Shown piece after piece: positions 22,465 to 33,617 of a DNA stretch of 64,000 nt. The DNA lies in assembly GCA_021399435.1 (NCBI GenBank), contig JAJTUP010000069.1:124001-188000 (forward strand), in the 5' to 3' direction. The notes under the pieces were generated by a model. It searched no databases. It saw only the letters and a program-made list of their open reading frames with translations, and was not told the origin of the DNA. Made by a program: the position numbers and the translations under genes. This DNA is from Diaporthe sp. PMI_573 (lineage: Eukaryota; Ascomycota; Sordariomycetes; Diaporthales; Diaporthaceae). Numbering within the stretch: position 1 is the first letter of the stretch; every line of letters starts with the position of its first letter.

Positions 22465-23760
22465 ATGCCTGGATACCAGAAAGACGATCGTGTTATCATT
22501 GTCGGCGGAGGAGTAATTGGTCTGTCCACTGCATATAATCTTGCCAAGCGGTCTTTGAACTCCACCCGCAGAATAGAGATCCAAGTGATCGAGGCTTCTG
22601 GTTCCTGTTTCACAGCATCGTCATCGAACTGCACCGGCTGCTTTCACTATGCCTTCACAGGCTCGGCTCTTCAACCAATGTTGCCTCTCGGCGAATACTC
22701 CTTTGATTTATGGGAGGCTGAGACCGCAGACCCAAATTTCAACGCGGCCACGGGCTACAGGGCTCAGTCCTCCTTTGGTATAGACACGGGCACGGGTAGA
22801 GGACTAGATGAGCTCCCAGACTGGGTCATCAAGGATTCTTCCTGGGACGTTGACACCAACGTTCTCGGACCTCGTACTGCCACAGTGTAAGTCCCGCATT
22901 CGGTGCTAAGATGGTATACTTTATTGACAGATGATCTCAGCAACCCAGCCGGCGTTGGCAAGTGGCTGAAAGACCAATGCATCAACATGGGGGTAGATAT
23001 CCAAACGGGTTTGACAATAGTGGCTGTCAGTCTATCAGCTGAAAAGCAAGCTCAGGCTGTGACTTGTTGGAGGATCAACGATCAAACCACGGTACATATC
23101 GACTGCAAGCAAGTGCTCCTTGCTTGTGGGCCATGGACACCATCCGTCTACGAGACACTATTCCCAACTTCACCACTTCGTTTACAATGGACAACCGATG
23201 CGGGAGACTGGATTGTCTGCAAAAACCCATGCCGTAGCACACAGGCCACTACAGCCTTTGTATCTTTTGCCAACCTGGTTGGTGAAAAGCTAGAGTTCGC
23301 AGCTCGCAATGATGGGACTATTTGGGGTTGCGGACGAAGAAATTTCGACGCCACCCTTCCTTCCCCTCATGATTCAGAAGAGCCTGACGAGGAAGTCATT
23401 GCAGAGCTCAGTGCTCACGCTCGGAGATGGTTTAATTGGAGCTGCACTTGCTTTGAAAGACATCCTGGGCGGTTTCAGCTGGTGGATAAGGGTCGAGCGT
23501 TCAGGCCGGCAACAAAATCAGCCCTCCCCATTATGTCTGAGGTGGAATCTTCGAAGTTGACCAGCAATTCAAAGACTGATGGCGGCACTGCAAACTGCTC
23601 AAGCGGGGTATTTCTTTGCTGGGGTCACGGGTCGTATGGGTTGACTCTTGGTATGGGTAGCGGGCGGCTTATGAGCCAGCTCATGTCTGGTGAGCAACCG
23701 GACATCAACCTCACTCCGTTCTCACTGGACCAGGACTGTAGCAGGGAGATGAAATTATAA
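22465..23760 (+). CDS. FAD-dependent oxidoreductase (DAO family)
   Basis: Two exons, 22465-22886 and 22941-23760, with a 54 bp intron (donor GTAAGT). A nearer AG would bring an in-frame stop, so the acceptor is CTCAG at 22940; this joins the frame as ACA-GTC-AAC-CCA (T-V-N-P). The protein has 413 residues. RVIIVGGGVIGLSTAYNLA near the N-terminus is the dinucleotide-binding GxGxxG motif of the D-amino-acid-oxidase fold. SSNCTGCFHYAF and LLACGPWTPSVY fit this family, and the C-terminal CWGHGSYGLTLGMGSGRL is the second FAD-contacting segment. The substrate cannot be read. The gene has normal composition and no stops although AT-rich, RIP-mutated sequence lies on both sides. Confidence 0.88.
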
Positions 23761-24199
23761 ATGCAGTGGGGAGACCAGATTGAGTGTTGGTACGGCCCTG
23801 ATGCCGTAGGTCAGGGGGTCTTTGCACGTGCAAATGGGCGAGCAAAAGCCGTACTATTCTGGGTACGGGTTCGATTCTTGCCACGGAAGGAAGGAGGAAG
23901 CTATTGCCATCGTGGGCGCCGAAGCGCTTGGTGTAGTAGCCGGCCCCTGTTGCTGACTAAGCCGAACCAGCCCTTCTGATTGGCCAGAGCCGGGCCGGGC
24001 ATATGGTCCCTTCTACGGCCCATTAAACCCACATTGAGACACCAGGAAACCCAGCCGTGCTTATGTAAGTGGACAGAGTACGGCAAACGACAACTGAATT
24101 TGTGAAGTGGGCTCCAACCTCCTCCCTCAACGTCCCCCATCATCTCATTCTCTTCTCAGACATCAACGTTTCAACAGAATTTTGTCAACCCCGCCAATA
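23761..24199. other. intergenic region between the oxidoreductase and the split MFS gene
   Basis: It is GC-normal and lacks a supported gene. It presumably holds the oxidoreductase 3' end and the MFS promoter. A GGTTCGATTC string near 23868 looks like a tRNA B box, but no cloverleaf can be built around it. Confidence 0.5.
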
Positions 24200-24445
24200 A
24201 TGACTTTACACAACACGAGCCCGTCACCTACGTCACCTCTACTTTCACTACCCACCAGTAGCCCCCGTTCTTCTCCTCCTACCACAAATCTAAGCCCTTT
24301 AACGCCAGAGAAGTCCTAGCAAACATTAATTGTTGTACTCATTCTTCTTTACCTCGTCTTTCTCAACCTTGGCTATAAACTTATCGTCCCAGCATAGACG
24401 CGTGTCTTTAAGAATATCTACTATCGGTTATACTACTAGGAGTAT
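24200..24445 (+). pseudogene. MFS transporter, 5' part (split by a Gypsy insertion)
   Basis: A start codon opens a Ser/Thr/Pro-rich N-terminus (MTLHNTSPSPTSP). A TAG follows at 24317-24319, after which the same frame reads QTLIVVLILLYLVFLNLGYK, a first transmembrane helix, and then LIVPA-stop-TRVFKNIYYRLYY-stop-EY. Stops fall where Gln or Arg/Trp codons are expected, as RIP would produce. The frame stops at the LTR boundary; the next residues (DPTLIRSN) appear 7.75 kb away, directly after the other LTR. Confidence 0.85.
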
Positions 24446-24913
24446 TATAATGATCAAGGTTTCCTAGGTCCTCTAAACCATAGATCAGGGTTTATGTCCA
24501 AGATATATAACAAGGCGGTTGATTAAGCAATAGGGTTTCTGACAATAATCACAAGCTAATGAAAGCTATTCGAGGGTAAATACTTAGATTAACTACTGAA
24601 GAGCTATCTATACTATCTAGCTATCTGGTAATAAGTATATTCTTATATGTCCATCTCTTCAGGCTGGCTTATAAGGCTCAGAAGATAATCCTCATAATCC
24701 TATACTAGGTCAATTGGCTCAGGACCTAATCTCCCTAATCCTAGATCAGTTGGCTCAAGACCTAATCTCCCTAATCCTGCTTAGATAACCTATAGTCACA
24801 TAACTTATACAGGATCCTATTTACATCATTTGTCTAGCCTGCCAAGCTAGCCGAGTAAGTCTAGTTCTAAATCAAAACCAACCGTTAGTCCTATTTCTAT
24901 CAAAGTCATAACA
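24446..24913 (-). repeat. 3' LTR of the chromovirus
   Basis: 468 bp, the downstream LTR in element orientation. It matches 31732-32199 along its full length, with C/T and G/A differences. The inner edge touches the polypurine tract. Confidence 0.93.
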
Positions 24914-27900
24914 TTATCCCCCTCCTCTATCTTTCTTTATCCCCAAAGATCTTTGTTAGTAAGTTTCCCTATTCCTATTCTTTTTATATTACATATATCT
25001 TTTCCATCACACCTTCTCTACTGTATGTATATATCTTGCTTCTTCTCTATACTGACGTTATATTAAGTCGAATCTAAAAGCCTGTCTCAAGAAAGACAAA
25101 ACAGCGACAAGCCCTTACATTACTAATTGCAACAAAGGGTATTATAAGCAATATGCCTTACTCACATTATTTTAAGCATAACTTGCCCTACAAGTATCTT
25201 AAGGATTCAAGCCATTATAGCAAGTATATTAGTCAGGGTCTAACTACTTATAACAGAAATAATGTCTTGTCTACCTATAGGTATTCTTTTTTATATAGTT
25301 TTTCTTTCTCTTAGCTGACTTTTTATAGTTACCAAGATTATAAAAGAATAGAAACATATTGCCAAGGAGGCAGATAATGCAGAGGAGGAGCTATTTACCT
25401 TACAAACAAAGCTGCAGACTGCCTTAAGCTGTCTAGCATATTTATACAAGCAGCAGCGTTTCTTGAAGAATCATAGTTCTAAGTTATTCTATCAGGGTAT
25501 ACAAGATCTAGACAAGGTAGATACCGAGAAGGCTTGTAAAACCAAGCTTTAAGATATCTAAAAGCAGGCTAATCAAGCCTTAGCTAACATATCTTCCTAG
25601 GAGGCTAGTAATGTATCTTCCTAGCTATCCCTTAGTTTAGATATTCTAGCAGCAGACTAGTCTGCTCTAATAGGTGGTAGAAGTTTTACAACGCCTGCTG
25701 GCAATTTATTAGGTTCTTAAAAAGTTTCCAGATATTATCTTTATCATTATAGTCCTTCCATTTAACCAGGTATTCAGTATCGGCATTATAAGTTCTAGAA
25801 TCTAGAATTTTCTCGATTTCCCACTCTTTCTTATTGTTCTCAAGTTCAACTTATATTTTAAGCTTTACATTAACTAGCATAGGCTCTAAAAGTAATATAT
25901 AAAAGACTAGGTGTATCTATATCTTGGTTAGTAGTAAGAGTCTAAAGTTAATATTTAATAGTTTCTTTGAAATCTAGAACAGTCTAATCTTTTTATAGTC
26001 TAGTTTTTTATTTAGTCGCTTAGTTTTAATGTTTTTACAGAATAGGTAGACTTTATCCTCCTCCTCTAAGGTTGGTCCCTTTAACCTTTTTCTATTAGCA
26101 TAGATTATTATTTATTCTTACATAAAGAGTAGTTCTTGCCGAAGCTCCTTCTAAAGATTTCAAATTTTAGTTGCCCTTTCCGTAGCTAATTATACTTCTA
26201 GCCTAAAAATTAGTTCTCTATAGGCTTTTAGTTTATAGCCATAGTTTATATAAAAGGATAATACCTTTATAGTACCTATATCTATACTATTATAGATAAA
26301 CTATACTATAGGTAGCAGTTGTATCTAATTGTTTTGTTTATAGTTAATATAACTATAAAGATACTATTCTAGGATTTAGTTTAGTCTTTCGGTTTATCTA
26401 TCCATCTAGGGGTAGAAAGCTGTAGATAGCTTTAATTTTATACCGAGTTGTCTTATAAGTAACTACCAGAAGTTAGAGATAAATACTATTTCTCTATCTA
26501 ACACTATTTCCTATAATATACTATAGTTACTAATAATTGTTTATAGGAAGATATATACAAGATTGTCTGCATTGCTTGCCTCTTTATATAATAAGAAGTA
26601 GGAGTATTTTATAAATCTATTAATAATAACTAGGATACTGTTGTACTAGGCTCCTATTATTAGTTCCTTTAAAAGTAGCAGCTTGACAATAAAGTCTAGG
26701 CTAATAGATTGCTATAGTCTATTAGGTACTAGCAGAAGTTATAGCAGACTATAAGGTTTATGCCTCGCAGTCTTACTCTTATAATATATATCGCAGTCTT
26801 AGATAACTATTTAGACTTCCTTCTTTATTTTTAGAAAGTAGTAGTATTGTCTAATTCTTTTAATTATTGCTGTAATTCCTTAATGTCTATACGCTAAGGC
26901 CTTGTAGATTTATTTAATAAGTTTCTTTTATAGGTTTATAGGTATAAAGAGTTGTCTTCCTTAGTATAATATTTTGTTGTCTTCTACTATTTATCTTTTA
27001 GCTTCTAGGGGTATATTCTAGTAGACTATCTTAAGTTTATTTTCCTAGCTAGGGTCAACCTTAGCTTAGAGTATTATTGCTAGTTGTTAGGGTTTTTACA
27101 ATAAGTCTCTATCGGGAGTAACTTAAAAGATACTCTATATTTCTAGTAGAACCTTTTATAGATAGTCTAGCTGTCTGCTAAGTATGTCTACTCGTCTGTT
27201 TTTAGATCCCTTACAGTAGGTAATTCTAAGATTAAATTATAACAAAAACTCTACCTATCTAATCTAGTGCTTATTAAGTTCTTTAGTTATTATAAAGTAT
27301 ATAAGGTTCTTGTAGTTAGTATAGACTTAAACCTAATATTTTACTTCTATAAGATAATGTTGCCATTCTTTAAACGCTTTAATTATTACTATAAGTTCCT
27401 TATTGTATATAGGGTAATTAAGCTCTAGGCTATTAAGCTTTTTCAAGAAGAATACAATAGAATATAGTTTACCTTAGTCGTCTTATTAACTTAGTTGTCT
27501 TCCTATTACAAAGTCTAAGACATTAGTCTCGACTTTATAAACCTTATTAGGGTCTGCTTTAACTAGTATTGGTTTTTCCAGAATCTTCTAGGTTATTATA
27601 TCAAAAGTATCTTATACTTCCTATATCTATTAGAATTCTTCGTCTTTCTTAGTAAGGTTTATAAGAGGTTTTGCAAGTCTTCTGTAACCTTTAATAAATT
27701 ATCTATAGAAGTTAACGTATCTAAAGAATCCTCAAACTTCTTTAACATTTATAGGTATAGGCCAGTATTTAATGGCTTCGATTTTAGATACTTGCATTAC
27801 GATTTGTCTAGGTTAGATAGTATATCTAAGATAGTCAACTTTTTTGGTGTAAAATTTACTTTTCTTTAGTTTAATTAGAAGTTTTATATCCTAAAGTTTC

Positions 27901-30900
27901 TATAGTATCTTATATATATATTCTTTGTATTCTTTAAGCATTCTAGAGCAAATGAGGATATTATCTAGGTATACAACTATAAAGATGTCTAAATATTCTC
28001 TAAGAACATAATTAATTATAGCTTAAAATAATACTAGTACGTTAGTTAATCTAAATAGTATAACCAAGTATTCAAAGTATCTATAGTATATTTAAAATAC
28101 TGTTTTCTATTCTTCGCTCTTTTTTATTTTAATAAGGTTATAGGCTTCCTTAAGGTCTAAAGCTATAAACTATTAAGCTCCTTACAGTTAGTCTCATAGT
28201 TTCTTAATTAAAGGTAGCGAGTAGCAGTTTTTAATAGTAATATTATTTAGCTAGCAATAATCTATACAAAGTTATAGCTTTTTGTTTTTCTTTAGTATAA
28301 AGAAGATTGAATATTCTGTAGGTAAAGTAGATAGTTAAATATAACCTTTCTCTAGGTTTTCGTTAAGATACTCCCTAAATACCTTAAGTTGTATTTCGTT
28401 AAGTCTATAGATTTTAGAGAATTTAGATATCTTCCTTAGTTTTAGGGGTATTTTGTAATCCTAGCTGTTGTATTTAGGTAGTCTAGTATCAAGCATTACT
28501 AAAAACAGCTTAGTATACTTACGGTATTCCTAAGGTATAAGCTCTTAAAGATCTTTCTCCGCTACCTTGGCCTTCTATAGGTAGGTAATAAATTGTTAGA
28601 AGATAGGTTTAACTTGTTTTACTAAACTAATCCTTTAGGCCTTTAGTACTTATTATAAGGTTTCTGTAGGTAAGATAACCATAATTATAGGTATTATTTT
28701 ATACTATATATGCTAGATCTCTTATATCTATTTTAACGCTTATTGGATTTCCTTAATACGTTTTTATACTGTAAGTATAATTTGTTGTTTCCTTATATTA
28801 GTCTATATTAGACTGCCTCTTTTATTGGGTTTATATTATATTTGGCTTAACAGTAAGTTTTTCCCGTCAGTCTACAGCAGACTACCCGGTTTATACTATT
28901 ATTATACTAGCTTATTTAGGGGCTGTTCTAAAGCCTACCTAGAGACTAAGTTCTTCTCTCCAATTTAAGAGGTGGTTGCTAGGCTTGTTTAAACGCATAT
29001 TTAGATACTATCTTTAGGGACTAAGCTCTGCTTATCCTTGCAATATATAATTATTCCTTTTGCTAAGCTAACAGGGTTTGCTTAGTAAATTTAGCTAGTA
29101 GTCTAATTTATCTAAGGGTTGTTTTTTTTTAACTAGGGTATTTCTAGGATTAACTGATGATCTGCCGTCTTAGTAATGTTAAACAAGAGTTGCTTAATAT
29201 AGTCTTAGATCTAGACCTAGAGGTAATCAGTCTCTATATCAATAATACCATTTCTGTAAGCAACTTTCATACCGTCGACTATATTAAGTCTATAAAGTTT
29301 CTTCTTTCTATACTATATAAGGTAGTATCTGTTTACTATCCTTAGAGAGATAAAATTCCCCTATACTCTACTATTAATGAGTATATAGCACTAGTAGGCT
29401 CTAAGCTCTACCTTGATTTTCAAATATCAATAATTATTATCAGTATTTATTATATATAAGTATCTTATAGGGGTCTTCCCTACTATTAGAGGTTTTGTAA
29501 ACAGCTTATCTAGTTTTTTAGCTATTTGTAATCCTTTTCTAGAACTTTATCGATACTCTTAATGTTCTATTGTATAATACTCTATAATTACTATAGGTCT
29601 TCTATAAGCTATTATATACTTTCTTTCTATATTATAAGCTTTATAAGACTAAGGATCTATCCTTATTGCTATAGTTAGTATCATTTTTTAACTTTATTAT
29701 CTATATATACTTAACATTCCTCATTCTTATAGGTATGCCATCTAGTAGGGTTACGTAGATATACTAGGGGAGTATGTAGGTTGAGTCGGAACACTATATA
29801 GCCTACATTATTATATTATTTCTTAAGTTTCCATCTTTTAAAGTCGTCTTTCTTGTAGGTTTATTAAATATCCTGCCCTTAGTACCTTTAAGAGAACTAG
29901 TTGTAGCTTATCTTTTTCTGCATATAGATTCTATATCTATTATAGATGTATAAGGCCTAAGAGATGCTAGGATAGTAACCGTAGCAGGGGAACATTCTTT
30001 CTATATCTCTATCCTTCTTAGTCTCCTTTCTTAGTTCTTACATTACTTGCTTAAGGGGTCGTCCTATAATTAGTACTTCTATAATGTTAGTTTTGGAGGC
30101 CAGTAGGGGTGCTTTTCCTAAGTATGCCCGTAGGTCCTCTTGCTGTACTTAAGGTATAAGTAGATTTTAGGGAATTTTCCCTACCAGCTCCTTTCTAGGG
30201 TTATGTAGGAGTTCCTTCTATACTCCTACAGCTAGGGTGTATTACTGTCTTACGCCTTTAGGAAACTAGTTGGCTCCTTCTTTATTGCTTTAGTATATAA
30301 TATAATTGTCATTATAACAGGCTGTCTAACTAAGCGATGTATACTTCTTAGCTTCTTTAGCTTTGTCTAGCTCTGTATATACTAGTTATAATAGTTGCTA
30401 TTAGATTGTTTCTCCTGTTTTTAACTCACCTTTTTGTTTGTTATTAGTAGGTAAGTTTTAAAGAGTAATACCAAATAGAATTCTTTTATCTTCTGTTGCC
30501 TAGTCTAGGTATACTAGGCACAGCTTATGCTATTTCGTTCTATACCGGCAGTATTATTTAGAGATGGCTTATTACATCTTTAAGCATAGTAGTCTACTAG
30601 TACAGGTGACTACATTAGCCTATCTGGAGCCTTTAGGTATAGACTTCTAGTCTTTCTTCCTACTGCAGCACTTCTATACAAAGTATTCTTTCTTTCTGCA
30701 GTTAAAGTATTTGATATCCTTTTTGTCTCTTTATTAAGTAGCATCGAGTTTTATAGAGCCTGCCTGCTGTCTCTACTGGGTTGGGTTATTATAATTATAC
30801 TTTCTTTTAGAGTTGGGTTTGCTTTGTCTGTTGGCACTATTGCCCCAGAATTATCTGGAGATATTGCCTTTTTGTTCTAGGCATTATTTATAGAGCCTAT

Positions 30901-31663
30901 TGTCAATTTTAATAGCTAGTTTAATATATTATAGAAAGTCATTAGATCAATCTTATTTAGCTAGTTTATCCTTTACTTCTTCTTTTAGTCCTTAGTAGAA
31001 TATAAAGATCTTAGTACTGTCTATATAGTCTATATGTATATAGATTTAGCGGAATTTAGCTGTATAGGCAGTTGTTAGGCTTTATTGTTTGCAGTTTATA
31101 AGTTTTCATTCCGCTTATCGTTCTTTGTCTGGGTCTTGGAACAGAGATTTAAGGGCATTTTCATAATTCTTATACTTGCTGAAAATATTCTGTATCTCTT
31201 GCTTATATTCTTTAAAGTTCTTCGCATTAACAAAGTCGGTAAGGTAGGGTTTAAACTAGGCAAAGGCTCTTCCCTTAAAAAATGAAAATACATATATAAT
31301 TTACTTCTTATCTGGCTAGTTGTCTAAGTAATTAAAACATTAGTAAGCCTACACCTATATAAGGTAGGCCTATAGCTATCCAGTTATTCCATTATATAGG
31401 GTTAGACTATTAAGCCTAATGTTTTCCTTAGTTAGAATTAGAGTATTAATAATATTGGCAGCAGCTTAAAGGATAGTAACTTCCTGCTTAAGTCTTTCTA
31501 TCTCCTTGTTTTAGCAAGCTTGCCTGTCGATAAAGGCGCAGAGCCTAGTTACTTCTTTAACCAGCTCCTTAAGCTATTAGAGGTTTATCCCGGCATTATT
31601 GTTAGTATTATCTAATTCCTGCTAGAGGTTACGCTAAGGTTAGTTATTTCTAAATCTAGACAT
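24914..31663 (-). pseudogene. chromovirus gag-pol with chromodomain, decayed
   Basis: All frames are broken by stops of RIP type, but the order is readable on the minus strand. A Gag start (MSRFRNN) is at 31663, followed by a charged helical stretch. A decayed CCHC knuckle lies at about 30665-30715. Reverse transcriptase is at about 28,400-27,700, where the catalytic box reads VVYLDNILI (27957-27990), Asp to Asn by a G-to-A change. RNase H is at about 27,535-27,595 (ILVKADPNKVYKVETN). The integrase core should occupy about 27,000-26,000. A chromodomain at 25690-25850 is still unbroken (EWEIEKILDSRTYN, EYLVKWKDYN). It cannot encode a working polyprotein. Confidence 0.9.
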
Positions 31664-31731
31664 TGTAAAGGGATTTATATATAATATTACTCAAAGTCTA
31701 CATTATAATGTAAAAATAAGAGTAGTCAAAA

Positions 31732-32199
31732 TATAATAATTAAGGTTTCCTAGGTCCTCTAAACCATAGATTAGGGTTTATATCTAAGATATATAACAAG
31801 GCAGTTAATTAAGCAATGGGGTTTCTGACAATAATTATAAGCTAATGAAAGCTATTTAAGGGTAAATACTTAGATTAACTGCTAAAAAGCTATCTATACT
31901 ATCTAGCTATCTAGTAATAAGTGTATTCTTATATGTCTATCTCTTTAGGCTAGCTTATAAGGCTTAGAAGGTAATCTTTATAATCCTATGCTGGGTTGAT
32001 TGGCTTAGGACCTAATCTCCCTAATCCTAGATCAGTTGGCTTAGGATCTAATCTCCCTGATCCTGCTTAGGTAACCTATAGTTATGTAACTTATATAGGA
32101 TCCTGTTTACGCCGTTTGTCTAGCCTGCTAGGCTGGCCGAGTGGGTCTGGTTCTAGATTAGAACTAACCGTTGGTTTTATTTCTGTCAGGGTCGTGACA
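31732..32199 (-). repeat. 5' LTR of the chromovirus
   Basis: 468 bp, the upstream LTR in element orientation. The outer 60 bp retain more GC than the other LTR (TGTCACGACC against TGTTATGAC), so the two LTRs were mutated independently after insertion. Confidence 0.93.
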
Positions 32200-33617
32200 A
32201 GTATGACCCTACTTTAATTAGAAGTAATAGCCAAGATGGCGTCAATAAAAAATAGTGTAAAATCAAGCAGATATAGAGGCAGGTTGCTATACTTAAAGGG
32301 TGGCAACTGACCTTTAATAGTATTAGCAGTAAGTTTCCTTATTTTCTAGGTATAAGCAATATCTATATAGGGGTGGATAGATTATAGAGATATCTGGCTT
32401 ATTAATTTATTCTAAGTATTAGTCTTTTCTGTAATATAGGTATAGGTCGCAGACTATTATAGCCGCAAACCAGTTATTCTCTTTCTGACTTTAGCATTTA
32501 TTATTAAATACACATATATACAGCTTATTTGCTACCTTAAAGGCGTGGTGCTACTTAAGTTAATGTAGGTTTCTGTGCTATATACTATTTGTAGAGGCAG
32601 TGTTACAGTAGCTACGGCGCTAATATATACAATTATATTAGATGTTGTCTCTAGGAGTCAAAGGTTAATTACTTGTATTATTTTGCCACAAATAAGTATA
32701 ATACTAATATTAGGGTAGGGGTCTTAAATAGATTGTCTATATTCTTCTAGGTAAATGCGGCCAACATTACTACTCAATTCCTCGGCTTACTTGCCAGCGC
32801 TGCTCTTATAGTTTTGAGTCCCTAAATATCTATGTTACTCGGCCTCTATATTAAAATATTAAGCATATATACGTTGTTATTTTTTCCGGAGACTCTAGAG
32901 TGTCGCATATTAGTCTTTACAACGATCTATTTTATAACGACCTTACCAACAGTTTCTTAGCCCGAAACTTTACGGTGGCGGAAAATAGTCTACTGTGCCA
33001 ACAATTTGTTGTTCTTTGTAGTATCTGACCCTCAAATCCTCTTAGTCGCCGCCGCCTTCATTATTTATATGCTGTTTCTCAATAGAGATATCTTACTTTA
33101 ATATATATTAACCCGTTATAACATATTACTTGCAAAAGCTATTATACTAATTTCTATTTAGTCCGGACTAATTTTTATTCTCTGTATCTTTTTACTACCT
33201 CTATTAAATGTCTATTGTAGAAGGCGACTTGGATCTTAACGCTCTAACCTATTCCTCTCCCGTGTTAGCATAGTGCTGCTTGCTGTGGGCTTCCTAGGCG
33301 TGAGTCTGGCACCTAATCTTTTCTTCTTAGTCTCTGCCTTGGTGGTTAGCGTGCTTAGTTGGGGATTTTTCTCGTTTCTAAAGAGTCTTACAACAAGTCT
33401 TGTCGAAATACATTATATGGCGAGGCTAAATAGTATTATCGGCGTCTTTAATACTATTGGATTAATTATCGGTAGTCTACTACTTGCGACACTCTTTATC
33501 ATTGGTCTAGATCTTAACAGGTTATAGTCTGGTCTTTTATTTATTATTTGTACGGGTATTATTTTAGTGTTTACGCTCCTGTTAATGCTAGTTTAGGTAT
33601 AGAAAGGAAGAAGCTAA
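32200..33617 (+). pseudogene. MFS transporter, 3' part
   Basis: Directly after the LTR the frame resumes in phase with the 5' part (DPTLIRSNSQDGVNKK, then VAILKGWQLTFNSIS). A likely short intron follows, then RKPVILFLTLAFIIKYTYIQ, the conserved loop 2-3 region of the major facilitator superfamily. Next come GSVTVATALIYTIILDVVS, ANITTQFLGLLASAALIVLS and FPETLE. The best preserved stretch, 33273-33527, holds C-terminal helices (MLLAVGFLGVSLAPNLFFLV) and ends at a TAG. The frame continues SGLLFIICTGIILVFTLLLM to about 33617. Stops and AT shift are RIP-like. The substrate is unknown. Confidence 0.85.

Larger units (their letters stand above)
24446..32199 (-). mobile_element. complete Ty3/Gypsy chromovirus, inactivated by RIP
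   Basis: A 7,754 bp element has two 468 bp LTRs (24446-24913 and 31732-32199) and an exact 5 bp target duplication, AGTAT, at 24441-24445 and 32200-32204. It is oriented on the minus strand: the LTR begins TGTCACGACCCTGACAG there, and a purine-rich tract (GAGGAGGGGGATAA) abuts the 3' LTR at 24914. Pol order and a C-terminal chromodomain make it a chromovirus, a clade that usually targets heterochromatin. LTR terminal CA has become TA in both copies. LTR differences are almost all transitions. Confidence 0.95.

Noticed and set aside
23790..23890. Possible tRNA gene, from a GGTTCGATTC string
   Set aside because: No acceptor, anticodon or T stem can be formed around it.
33273..33527. Stand-alone small membrane protein
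   Set aside because: It is the least damaged part of the decayed MFS gene; the frame continues in MFS-like sequence on both sides of its stops.
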